Source: J038 sp034437535
Lineage (GTDB): Bacteria > Chloroflexota > Anaerolineae > Aggregatilineales > Phototrophicaceae
Length of the DNA stretch: 64,000 nucleotides
NCBI GenBank assembly: GCA_034437535.1
Contig: DAOTTZ010000003.1
Coordinates: forward strand, 1-64,000
Reading direction: 5' to 3'
Both the position numbers and the translations under genes were made by a program. Of the stretch, positions 20,699 through 28,808 are shown piece by piece. Position 1 is the stretch's first letter. The number at the start of each line of letters is the position of its first letter. A model generated the notes under the pieces. The model made no database searches. It saw nothing but the letters and a program-made list of their open reading frames with translations, and was not told the DNA's origin.

Positions 20699-22228
20699 AT
20701 GGATAACGAGAACATTCTGATCTTAATCACGGTCATCGCGCCGTTATTCGGCGGTGTGGTGAGTCTTTTCTTATGGAATTTCGACCGGAGCCAGCGTTGG
20801 GTGGGCTTTGGGGCCAGTTTCATCGCCTGGGTGGCGAGCATTGGCGTCTTGCTGGCGAACCTGGATACCGGCCCGCAGATCTATCAATTGGGCGGATGGA
20901 TGCCGCCGTTTGGGATCGTGCTGGTGGGCGATATGCTCTCGTCGATCTTCGTCTTGATGTCTACGACGGTGTTGATGATGGGCTTGCTCTATGCGGTGGG
21001 GTGTAACGATAAAGTCGTCAAGCATCCCACCTTTACCATGCTCTTCCTGGCGATGGAGACCGGCCTGCTGGGTGCGCTTTATACCGGCGATATGTTTACG
21101 ATGTTCGTCTTCATGGAATTGATGGTGCTGAGTTCGGTCTCGTTGGTGGCAATTTCTGACAATGAACTGGGCTTAGAAGCGGCCATCAAGTATTTGTTCA
21201 TCAGCAGTATGGGGACGTTGTTCTTGCTGTTGGGCATCGCGGCGGTGTATGCCAGCTTCGGCACGCTGAACTTTGCCGACATCGGCAACCAGCTTGCCAC
21301 CGGCAACCGCGAGATCCTGGCGCGAGAAGCGGCCATCATGCTGACGGCGGCCTTCTTGTTAAAAAGTGCCGTCTTCCCGTTTCACTTCTGGCAACCGGAT
21401 TTTCACACCACCGCGCCTACCCCGGTTCATGCGGTGCTGTCATCCGTCGTGGTGAAGATCGGCGTGTATGGCTTGATCCGTATGACCACCCTCTTGTTCA
21501 CCACAGAGAACGAATTGGAGATCATCCGAACGGTTTTGCTGGTGCTGGGGACGATCAGCATATTCTTCGGCAGTCTGGGGGCCTTCCGCACGTATGACGG
21601 CAAACGGATGCTGGCTTACTCCACCTTCGGGCAGATCGGATTTATCCTGCTCGGCATCGGTTGGGGGACGCCGCTGGCGTTGGCCGCGTCTATCGTCTAT
21701 GCCTTTAACCATGCGTTCATTAAATCTGCCTTGCTGATGTTGTTCGGTGTGGTATCCAGCCGTACCAAGGTAAAATCTGCACGATTAACCGAAGTGATCG
21801 GCGTGGGCAAGAGCCTGCCGGTGATCGTCGGCGTGTTGTACTTGCTCGGTGGTATGTCGCTGGCTGGCATCCCGCCGATGAACGGCTTCATCAGCAAGCT
21901 AGCCCTGGTGCAGAGTGGGATCGACGCGGAGATGTGGCTGACGCTGGGGCTAGCGGTGGGTGCGGGCATCCTGACGCTGATGTACATGACGCGAACCTGG
22001 CAGTTGGTCTTCCAGCAGAAGCCCAACGATGACACCGTAGATCTGAAAGATTATAACGATAACCCATTGGCACCGGCCCTGCTCATCTCGGCCTGTGTAC
22101 TGCTGGGGATATTCGCTACACCATTAGCTGATATTGCGACGACCGCCGCCGAGCAAATCCTGGATGCGCCGATTTATATCGAAGCCGTCCTGGGTGCGGA
22201 TGCGTCACTCGTCGCTGGAGGGAATTAA
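20699..22228 (+). CDS. mrpD: Na+/H+ antiporter Mrp subunit D
   Basis: A 509-residue NuoM/NuoN-like proton-translocating subunit with about 14 membrane helices. The conserved FPFHFWQPDFHTTAPTPVHA block with its preceding Lys (LLKSAVFPFHFW) and the Glu in MFVFMELMVLSS are present. It is preceded by AAGGA and starts 12 bases after mrpC. Its stop is followed within 5 bases by mrpE. Length and motifs are normal for MrpD. Confidence 0.95.
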   Translation: MDNENILILITVIAPLFGGVVSLFLWNFDRSQRWVGFGASFIAWVASIGVLLANLDTGPQIYQLGGWMPPFGIVLVGDMLSSIFVLMSTTVLMMGLLYAVGCNDKVVKHPTFTMLFLAMETGLLGALYTGDMFTMFVFMELMVLSSVSLVAISDNELGLEAAIKYLFISSMGTLFLLLGIAAVYASFGTLNFADIGNQLATGNREILAREAAIMLTAAFLLKSAVFPFHFWQPDFHTTAPTPVHAVLSSVVVKIGVYGLIRMTTLLFTTENELEIIRTVLLVLGTISIFFGSLGAFRTYDGKRMLAYSTFGQIGFILLGIGWGTPLALAASIVYAFNHAFIKSALLMLFGVVSSRTKVKSARLTEVIGVGKSLPVIVGVLYLLGGMSLAGIPPMNGFISKLALVQSGIDAEMWLTLGLAVGAGILTLMYMTRTWQLVFQQKPNDDTVDLKDYNDNPLAPALLISACVLLGIFATPLADIATTAAEQILDAPIYIEAVLGADASLVAGGN

Positions 22229-22232
22229 CCGG

Positions 22233-22742
22233 ATGATTTCACTACTCATTCACAGCCTGCCGATGTCCTTGTTGTTCATGACGTTGAGTGACCAATGGAC
22301 ATTGGACGGCTTTATTCTTGGCTTTGTGGTCGGGTTGGTCACTTTGCTTTTGATCGGCGACCGGCGCGACCCGGTCAACATCGTGCGCTTGCCGGGCCGG
22401 TTGCTCTGGTTCGTGCGATATGTGGTCGGGCTGGCCTGGGCCATCTTGCTTTCCGGCCTGGATGTCGCCCGGCGGGTGCTGGACCCGCGCCTACCCGTTC
22501 AACCGGGGGAATTCACCATATCCACCCAGGATAAAAGCCGCGATGTCTTGCTCTCGGCCCTCAGTGCCCACGCCATCACAGTCACCCCCGGCGAGATGGT
22601 CGAGGACTTCGAAGAGGGTGACGGCGAGACCTTGATGGTCATCCACACGTTGGATATAGACGCGACCACGGCCAACGCCGAACGCGAACAAACCAACCGA
22701 ATCACCACGCTTAAGCGCATCGCCAGAAAGGACGATAATTGA
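22233..22742 (+). CDS. mrpE: Na+/H+ antiporter Mrp subunit E
   Basis: A 169-residue MnhE-family subunit with two to three N-terminal membrane helices and a cytosolic C-terminal domain. The segment SAHAITVTPGEMVEDFEEGD corresponds to the family's S-ITLTPGT block. A longer frame begins at 22134 inside mrpD, but the ATG at 22233 is chosen because GGAGGG sits 9 bases upstream and the family sequence starts there. The stop overlaps the mrpF start (TGATG). Confidence 0.92.
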   Translation: MISLLIHSLPMSLLFMTLSDQWTLDGFILGFVVGLVTLLLIGDRRDPVNIVRLPGRLLWFVRYVVGLAWAILLSGLDVARRVLDPRLPVQPGEFTISTQDKSRDVLLSALSAHAITVTPGEMVEDFEEGDGETLMVIHTLDIDATTANAEREQTNRITTLKRIARKDDN

Positions 22743-23005
22743 TGGAAACCTTACTCAATGTTGGATTGGTCATACTGGTTCTGCTGATGTTGCCGTGTGG
22801 CTGGCGGGCCTGGCGCGGGCCGAAAACCGGCGACCGCCTGCTGGCGATTGACCTTATCGTAACCTTGATCGCCGGTCTGTTGGTCATCCTGGCCTTGCTC
22901 AATGGGCAGGGCATGTACCTGGATGTGGCGTTAGCCATCAGCGCGTTGAGCTTCATCGGCACGGTTGGCATCTCGCGCTTTGTCTCAGAAGGGAGCATGT
23001 TCTAA
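22742..23005 (+). CDS. mrpF: Na+/H+ antiporter Mrp subunit F
   Basis: An 87-residue subunit with three membrane helices. The motif RAWRGPKTGDRLLAIDLI is the conserved MnhF block, with the buried Asp in the second helix. The ATG at 22742 overlaps the mrpE stop by one base and AGAAAGGA lies upstream. Its own stop overlaps the mrpG start (TAATG), so E, F and G are translationally coupled. Confidence 0.94.
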   Translation: METLLNVGLVILVLLMLPCGWRAWRGPKTGDRLLAIDLIVTLIAGLLVILALLNGQGMYLDVALAISALSFIGTVGISRFVSEGSMF

Positions 23006-23328
23006 TGGATGTGCTGGAAATTTTCGGCGCGATCATGCTGGTGTTCGGCTTCTTCTTCTTCTTCGTGGGGGTGGTGGGCATTGTCCGCCTGCCGGATGTT
23101 CACAGCCGGCTCCACGCCTCCGGTAAAGTGGCGACACTCGGCTTTTTCGGCCTGCTGGTGGGGGGTGGGTTCTTGTTCCCGGAGTTCATACCGCGTTTGA
23201 TCCTGCTCGGTCTGTTCTATCTGATGTCTGCGCCGACGGCCTCACACGTCATCGCGCTGACAGAGCGCAAGCTCCGCCTGGAAAAAGAACAACTCGGTGA
23301 AACCGGGCAACAAGCCGGGCAACAATAA
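23005..23328 (+). CDS. mrpG: Na+/H+ antiporter Mrp subunit G
   Basis: A 107-residue subunit with three membrane helices. GIVRLPDVHSRLHASGK is the hallmark MnhG motif and APTASHVIA marks the third helix. The last 20 residues are a Glu/Gln-rich tail. It is the final gene of the mrpAB-C-D-E-F-G operon and is followed by a hairpin terminator. Confidence 0.95.
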   Translation: MDVLEIFGAIMLVFGFFFFFVGVVGIVRLPDVHSRLHASGKVATLGFFGLLVGGGFLFPEFIPRLILLGLFYLMSAPTASHVIALTERKLRLEKEQLGETGQQAGQQ

Positions 23329-23338
23329 ACACAACCAG

Positions 23339-23379
23339 AGAGGATTCGCTGATCGTGACAATGGGCGAATCCTCTTTTG
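23339..23379 (+). terminator. terminator of the Mrp operon
   Basis: AGAGGATTCGC at 23339-23349 pairs perfectly with 23365-23375 around a 15-base loop, and TTTT follows. The hairpin also lies just beyond the stop of the convergent di-heme gene, so it may serve both strands. Confidence 0.75.
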
Positions 23380-23383
23380 ATAA

Positions 23384-24976
23384 TTATCCCCCGGCGACTC
23401 GTTCAGGCGAGTCTTCGAACGGGTCGCTAAAGCGTGGATCTTCCAGAAAGGTCTCATCGGTCAAGGTTTTGAGGAAGTTTAGCAGGTCTTCACGCTCCTG
23501 CGCGGTGATCTCAAAACCGGGGACGAACCCGCTCTTGAATGGATTTTCCCGGCCATCACCGGCATGCGGTCCGTCCTGGATGACGCGCCCGCCATCTGCA
23601 TAAAAGTCCAGCACACCATCCAACGTCTCGATACTGCCATCGTGCATGTAAGGCGCGGTCAACTCGATGTTGCGAAGCGTCGGCGGGCGGAAGCGGCCCA
23701 TATCTTCCGGCTCCCCGGTGATGTCGAACACGCCCCGGTTGCCGCGTGGGTACGCGCCCTCACCGTCGATGTTGTACAAGCCGGTGTTGAAGAACGGCTC
23801 CTCGCGGAATGTGGAGGCCGCGTGACGGGTGGAGAGCGTGAAGTTAAAGCCACCATGGCAATGATGACACTCAAATTTTTCCGAAAGAAACAGGTTCATC
23901 CCCCGCAGGGCAGAGTCTGACATGGCGGTACGGTCGCCCTGGTAAACGTAACGATCATAAGGGGCATCGCCGGAAATCATGGCGCGGACGAAGGACGACA
24001 ACGCCTTGACCGTATGGTCAAACGTGATCGGCGTCTCTGCCTCCGGGAAGGCGGCGGCGAACAACTGCTGATAAAGTGGCTCCCCTTCCAGGCGTTCCAT
24101 CACGATTGCTTCGTTGCCAGTTACGCCCATCTCTACCGGGAATTCTCCAAACAGCGGGATCACAACCTGCTGTTCGATCTCAGTCAGTACCGGGTTACCC
24201 CAGGTATAGGTGGAATTGTAGGCCACATTGACCAGCGTTTGCGAATTGCGGATGTGAGGCTCACCGGTGGAGCCGACCGGCACCGCCAGGCCATCAGTGA
24301 AGGCTTGCTCCTGGTGGTGGCAAGAGGCACAGGCCATCGTCCCATTACCGGAAAGCCGGACGTCGTAGAACAGATACCGGCCTAGCTCCACCTTGGCTTC
24401 GGTCATCGGGTTGTCTTCCGGCACCGGCGGCACCGGGAACCCGGCGGGCAGGTTCCAGTCGTAGTCAGTCGCGTTCAGCGCGTCGATCTGGTCGAAAACT
24501 TCGAATTGGTCAATGGTCGTGTGGGCCAGATCCGGCAGATGAGGTTCGGTAGCAGTCGCGGCCCCCCAGATGCCCCCGCCGAAAATCAAGCTGAGGCCAA
24601 TAGCCGGCAGACCAGCCCGCCACAAGCTCTGATGTCGCCCGGCCAGATAAGCCAACAACGCGAAAAATCCGACCAGTTCCGCCGCCAGGGCCACACCCAA
24701 CGGCCCCGCCAATGTCAACGTATTGCCGGTGAAAGGAACACCCAACACACTGGCAAAGAGCAGGACGGATAAACTCCCGCCGGAAAGCATCAAGCCGAGC
24801 CAGATCAACCAGCGGAGCGGTTGCCACAGGAAATACAACGCCCACATGATTTGCGCGGCTCCCAGCGCGACATAAAACAACTCATGCGCCGGGACATCGG
24901 TCAATTCAACTGCAAGGAACGGAGAACGGATGATCCCTGCTATCATCAGCGCGATAATCGCCAGATAACGTAGCAT
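23384..24976 (-). CDS. mbnH: MbnH-like di-heme cytochrome c peroxidase/MauG-family enzyme with N-terminal membrane domain
   Basis: A 530-residue protein. Residues 1 to about 155 hold four to five membrane helices (LAIIALMIAGII, LFYVALGAAQIMWALYF, LGVALAAELVGFFALLAYLA), perhaps DoxX-like. The rest is a di-heme peroxidase of the MauG/CcpA superfamily with two CxxCH sites, Cys216 (CASCHHQ) and Cys370 (CHHCHGG). MbnH enzymes use two c-type hemes to oxidise a Trp of partner MbnP. The neighbouring gene is exactly such an MbnP, which makes MbnH more likely than a plain peroxidase. Known MbnH proteins are soluble, so the membrane part is unusual. The start is uncertain between the ATG at 24976 and a TTG one codon upstream. 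Confidence 0.85.
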   Translation of the reverse strand: MLRYLAIIALMIAGIIRSPFLAVELTDVPAHELFYVALGAAQIMWALYFLWQPLRWLIWLGLMLSGGSLSVLLFASVLGVPFTGNTLTLAGPLGVALAAELVGFFALLAYLAGRHQSLWRAGLPAIGLSLIFGGGIWGAATATEPHLPDLAHTTIDQFEVFDQIDALNATDYDWNLPAGFPVPPVPEDNPMTEAKVELGRYLFYDVRLSGNGTMACASCHHQEQAFTDGLAVPVGSTGEPHIRNSQTLVNVAYNSTYTWGNPVLTEIEQQVVIPLFGEFPVEMGVTGNEAIVMERLEGEPLYQQLFAAAFPEAETPITFDHTVKALSSFVRAMISGDAPYDRYVYQGDRTAMSDSALRGMNLFLSEKFECHHCHGGFNFTLSTRHAASTFREEPFFNTGLYNIDGEGAYPRGNRGVFDITGEPEDMGRFRPPTLRNIELTAPYMHDGSIETLDGVLDFYADGGRVIQDGPHAGDGRENPFKSGFVPGFEITAQEREDLLNFLKTLTDETFLEDPRFSDPFEDSPERVAGG

Positions 24977-25044
24977 CAAGCCAAGACCTTTTTGTATAAC
25001 GATAAAACTAGCGTGTCTCTAGCATCACCAGAGACTTACAGATA

Positions 25045-25069
25045 GGGGCGATGCGAAATCAATCGCCCC
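25045..25069 (-). terminator. perfect inverted repeat downstream of the MbnP gene
   Basis: GGGGCGAT at 25045-25052 and its exact complement at 25062-25069 flank a 9-base loop. It lies between the mbnP stop and the mbnH start on the minus strand. No T-run follows; it could reduce read-through into mbnH. Confidence 0.4.
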
Positions 25070-25145
25070 GTTAGAAACATATCCTGTAATGATTATACCA
25101 TCATCCGCCGTGATTGTGATCCCCGTCACGATGTCCAATCAGGCC

Positions 25146-26867
25146 CTATGAAGTGCGCTCAACCAGGGTGACATCGACAGCGGGAGCCACACGGAAGAAC
25201 ATTTGCCCGCTACAATCGCCGCCATCGGCACATGCGCCAGTGTCGAACGTCAGGCCGAAATTGGCGAACAAGGCCGGGCAGTCCGGGTCATCAAAGCCGG
25301 ACATACAACCGGGGGGCATCGGTGTGCTTTCATACAATGTAATACCAGTCAACAGGCTGGCAAGATCCGCCACGATGACATCATTTTCAAAGTCAAATGA
25401 CTCCAGCGTGACCGATGGCAGGTTCGGGCGGGTGCATCGTTCCTCCGGCGGGATGACGGCGGCGGGCGACTCACAGCCGGTACTGCCAACATGCAGATTC
25501 CAGGCCGGATTTTCCGGGTCATCGGTCATGATGTCTACCCGGATGAACTTATAACCGCCCTGCCAGTTCCACCACATCGCGGCGATGTTCAGCGGGGAGG
25601 CGGCGGTGGTTACATCTTGATGGTTCAAGCCGAAGGGAACGCCCATGTCAAACGTCAGGCCGACGTATTCCCCGGCAGGCGCGGAACCGATCACCTGGCC
25701 GTTGAGCGCGGCGTTACCGATTTCGGCGCATCCGCCCGTCCCGTCTTCAAAGTCCAGCAGAGCCACATCATCGACCTGCCACACGCCGTCTTGCTCCAGC
25801 TCGAAGCGCACCCGGTCGCCATCTGTCGTCAGCAAGTGGATGTTCGACACATAAAGGCGGAAGTCGTTAAAACTGATCGTCGCAGAATCCGCACCGACAG
25901 CCGGATAATCTTCGCCACACACAGCCATCGACTCGCCGATGGCGGCGACGAAGTTAAGCGTCATCAGGCCGTCGTCCGGCATCATGTCGCCCATATCACC
26001 ATGCATCGCCATGTCCATGTCGTCTCCAAATGCTCGATCATAGACCGGGATTGCCAGGGTCATCTCCGCACCGGATTCAAACGTGAGCGTCACCGGGATG
26101 GCCTGACCGAATAGCAATTCGCGTTCCAGGTCAATCAGCATGATGTGAAGTCCACCCGGTTCGAAGGTGATGACCTCATCCACCGGCAAATCAAGGCCGT
26201 CAATCGGCCCCATCTGCATCACCTCATCTTGCATGGTCGTCTCGTGGATTTCAGTCACCGCCGCGACCGGGCTGGCCGCCGCGATCAAGCGGTCGGGGGC
26301 ATCGCCCCGGTTCAGCAGGTCCATGTAGACCGCCGCCGGGAACATCGGCGCACCGGTCGCCATCTCGTCTGCGTCCTCTGCGGTTATGGTTGGCCGCACC
26401 CAGGCATTCATCACGACGACATCCTGCCGGGCCGGTGCCTCATCCTGGAACAAAACGCCAATGGTCTGCTCCAACAGATCACCGTCCGGCGTGGTGAAGG
26501 CCAAGTTCAGGGTGAATGGTTCGGGATCAGCCACCCCCGGCACGATCACCGCGTAACCAGCGGCCTGGAAATCAAGCGACTGCCCTGCCAGGATCTCCAC
26601 CGGGTCGATTTCGTCATCGGCACAGGTAACCGCGTCGTCAGTCAAGCGCAGATCATCGTAGGTCGGGCTGGTGACGCTGTTCAACGTCAACGGGGCGTCG
26701 GTCATGTTGTCAATCGTCACCGACACAGTAGCGGTCTCTGCCGGTTCGTCGCACAAGCTGGCCCAGGCATAACTGAAGACCGGCCCGGTCTCGTCCTGCG
26801 CGTTGAGCGGCATCACAACCAACATCAGCAGGCTCAAAAGGCTAATACTCCACAATCTGTAGCGCAT
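25146..26867 (-). CDS. mbnP: PCuAC copper-chaperone domains fused to an MbnP domain
   Basis: A 573-residue secreted protein. A signal peptide ends PLNA before QDETG. Residues 35-142 look like a degenerate PCuAC fold without ligands. Residues 148-277 are a PCuAC domain with the complete Cu(I) motif H-X10-M-X21-H-X-M: His208, Met219, His241 and Met243. A Met/Asp/His-rich linker (MDMAMHGDMGDMM, 284-296) follows. From about 300 to the end is an MbnP domain, with FNDFRLYVSNIHLL, WWNWQGGYKFIRVD and the LHVGSTGCES motif. MbnP proteins bind copper after MbnH turns a Trp into kynurenine. GAGGAGG precedes the ATG. It lies upstream of the mbnH-like gene on the same strand. The triple-domain fusion suggests that copper is passed between domains. 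Confidence 0.85.
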   Translation of the reverse strand: MRYRLWSISLLSLLMLVVMPLNAQDETGPVFSYAWASLCDEPAETATVSVTIDNMTDAPLTLNSVTSPTYDDLRLTDDAVTCADDEIDPVEILAGQSLDFQAAGYAVIVPGVADPEPFTLNLAFTTPDGDLLEQTIGVLFQDEAPARQDVVVMNAWVRPTITAEDADEMATGAPMFPAAVYMDLLNRGDAPDRLIAAASPVAAVTEIHETTMQDEVMQMGPIDGLDLPVDEVITFEPGGLHIMLIDLERELLFGQAIPVTLTFESGAEMTLAIPVYDRAFGDDMDMAMHGDMGDMMPDDGLMTLNFVAAIGESMAVCGEDYPAVGADSATISFNDFRLYVSNIHLLTTDGDRVRFELEQDGVWQVDDVALLDFEDGTGGCAEIGNAALNGQVIGSAPAGEYVGLTFDMGVPFGLNHQDVTTAASPLNIAAMWWNWQGGYKFIRVDIMTDDPENPAWNLHVGSTGCESPAAVIPPEERCTRPNLPSVTLESFDFENDVIVADLASLLTGITLYESTPMPPGCMSGFDDPDCPALFANFGLTFDTGACADGGDCSGQMFFRVAPAVDVTLVERTS

Positions 26868-27056
26868 GCATCCTCCTCAAATGTGCTAATTTTCACAAAC
26901 TTTTGGCAAAAAAAGTAGTCGACAGAAACCAATTACTCTCACACTTTGTTATCTAAGTTATAATTTTATCACAGGCGATGTGCTTCTCAAGTACCACGCA
27001 TCATTGCTGGACTTATCCATCCCCAGGCAGATTTTAGGACGAAGACAACCGCGAAG

Positions 27057-27101
27057 ATCGTGCTCATCGTCAGCACGATGCTGGAACCGGCAACAGGTTC
27101 C
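27057..27101 (-). repeat. two adjacent hairpins downstream of the flippase-like gene
   Basis: An 8-base perfect inverted repeat (27057-27064 with 27072-27079, spacer 7) is followed by a 6-base one (27083-27088 with 27096-27101, spacer 7). They lie just past the stop of the minus-strand gene at 27136 and may end its transcript, though no T-run is seen. Confidence 0.4.
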
Positions 27102-27135
27102 GTATTGATACCAAATCTCGATTAAAAGCACAAGA

Positions 27136-28143
27136 TTATGTTTCCGCGATGGGTTGTGCCTCTGCGGCTGGGCTGACGCCAATATTCAGCCGCCAGATGC
27201 CAAGCGTACCGAAAATAACGAAAAAGATGTAACTGAGAAGTTGGTAGGTGATGATGAGCACCAGGGCTTCACTCTGTAACCAGCCGAACGGCGTCAGCAC
27301 ACCGACCGCAACGAACTGATACACGCCGACATATCCCGGCGTCGAGGGTACCGCGCTGGATAACCCCAGGGCGGCCAGGAGTAGCAAAATCTGATTCGGT
27401 TCGGCAGAAAAGCCAAAGGCCGCCGCTACCGTCAAGCCGAACACCATATCCAACGACCAGATCATCACGGTGAGTGAGAGAAACATCAGCAGACGCCGGG
27501 TATTCTGGAAGGCCGTCATGCCGGTCAGCACTTGATCCAGCAGGTTGACCAGTGACTGCTTCAAGCCATCCGGCAGGGGCAGACGGCGCACCAGGTTGAG
27601 CAACGGCTCGCGGAAGCGCGGCGCGAAGATCAACGCCAGCAGGCCCACCACCCCCACGCCGACCATCACATACAGGCCGTTAATCAACCATTCCGGCGGA
27701 TTCGGGAGGGTGGTAATCATGCTCGCGCCTAAAATAATCAGCACGACGACATCCAGAATGCGCTCGGTGGCGGCGGTCGCCAGCACAAAGCCGATATTGA
27801 TCCCGGTGTAGCGAGCCATCAACGTTGAGCGGATGAGTTCCCCGGCCCGCGCTGGCAAGAAGGCATTGCCCAGGTAGCCGGTGTTCACCCCCCAGAAGCC
27901 GGTCAACACCCGCACCGGTCGCTCCGCCCGGAGCAAAACCACCCAGCGCAAGCCCCGCGCCATGACCGAGACAAACAACACGCCGAAAGCCACCAGCAAA
28001 ACCAGCGGATCACCATCAAGCAGTGTGTCGAACATCTCGCCCCAATCCACCCCGCGAAAGGCGAAGAACAACAAGATAACCGCCAGGCCGACCGCGATCA
28101 ACATCGACCAGCGGTTACTTCGGCGTTTGGGTTGTCCATCCAT
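27136..28143 (-). CDS. LPG synthase/UPF0104-type flippase-like membrane protein
   Basis: A 335-residue integral membrane protein with about eight helices. It carries family positions such as ARGLRWVVLL, GYLGNAFLPARAGELIRS and LSSAVPSTPGYVGVYQ. It belongs to the lysylphosphatidylglycerol synthase membrane-domain family (UPF0104) but has no soluble aminoacyl-transfer domain. Members act in lipid or lipid-linked sugar handling in the cytoplasmic membrane. It stands alone on the minus strand between the copper pair and the cold-shock gene, so its context says little. It is a paralogue of the gene at 8853-9731. Confidence 0.85.
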   Translation of the reverse strand: MDGQPKRRSNRWSMLIAVGLAVILLFFAFRGVDWGEMFDTLLDGDPLVLLVAFGVLFVSVMARGLRWVVLLRAERPVRVLTGFWGVNTGYLGNAFLPARAGELIRSTLMARYTGINIGFVLATAATERILDVVVLIILGASMITTLPNPPEWLINGLYVMVGVGVVGLLALIFAPRFREPLLNLVRRLPLPDGLKQSLVNLLDQVLTGMTAFQNTRRLLMFLSLTVMIWSLDMVFGLTVAAAFGFSAEPNQILLLLAALGLSSAVPSTPGYVGVYQFVAVGVLTPFGWLQSEALVLIITYQLLSYIFFVIFGTLGIWRLNIGVSPAAEAQPIAET

Positions 28144-28240
28144 CCAGGTTCACTTTTCTCTTATACACGCAAGCCGCGTGATTGTATCACAAATTCACCC
28201 TGGCAAATCCGCCAGATTTTTGTTATTCTTCGAAGCGCGA

Positions 28241-28271
28241 TGTAGCGATAGAGGCACAGGGCCTCACTACA
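28241..28271 (+). other. two-part hairpin upstream of the cold-shock gene
   Basis: GAGGC/GCCTC (28251-28255 with 28261-28265) stacks inside TGTAG/CTACA (28241-28245 with 28267-28271). It lies about 135 bases before the csp start and could be part of a long structured leader, as is common for cold-shock genes. No promoter was assigned. Confidence 0.35.
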
Positions 28272-28404
28272 TTGATGCAGTGGTTATGCATCCGGAAACC
28301 TAAGCAGAGAAAATGCACTACCAGAAGAACAAAACCCATCATTATGCGGTTTGTCAACGGGTAGAAGGTTGTGGCAGAACCCGATTATTCAGGAGTGGAT
28401 AACA

Positions 28405-28623
28405 ATGGCAAATCGTACACAAGGCACAGTTAAATGGTTCAGCGCGGAAAAAGGCTACGGCTTTATTTCCCAATCCAACGGCGAAGACCTCTTCGTCCAC
28501 TATTCGGAAATCCAGGGCAGTGGTTACCGCTCGCTGGATGAAGGCGCAACGGTTGAGTTTGAGATCACCCAGGGCAAGAAGGGCCTGCAAGCCAGTGCCG
28601 TAACCCTGGTAGACAACAGCTAA
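28405..28623 (+). CDS. csp: cold-shock protein
   Basis: A 72-residue CspA-family nucleic-acid-binding protein. It shows GTVKWFSAEKGYGFIS (RNP1 KGYGFIS) and LFVHYSEI (RNP2), and the usual five-strand OB-fold length. The longer frame from 28351 is rejected because the ATG at 28405 has AGGAG 9 bases upstream and starts at the family's N-terminus (MANRTQGTVKWF). These proteins melt RNA structure at low temperature and in fast growth. A strong intrinsic terminator follows directly, so it is monocistronic. Confidence 0.97.
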   Translation: MANRTQGTVKWFSAEKGYGFISQSNGEDLFVHYSEIQGSGYRSLDEGATVEFEITQGKKGLQASAVTLVDNS

Positions 28624-28644
28624 CTCACCCCCCATCTTCAACAC

Positions 28645-28676
28645 AACGGCGCACCTTGAACGGTGCGCTGTTTTTG
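28645..28676 (+). terminator. intrinsic terminator of the cold-shock gene
   Basis: A stem of about 10-11 pairs (28645-28655 with 28662-28672, one G-T pair) has a 6-base loop and runs into a T5 tract. Confidence 0.9.
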
Positions 28677-28808
28677 ATTCCACATATGATGAAAATAATA
28701 CGCTTGTCACATTTTACTCATATATGTGGCACCACGCCCGCAGATTAGGGTACAATTTGTCTTGTATGTATTGCATCGTTTAGATCAAATAAGTTTAAGG
28801 ATAGTACG

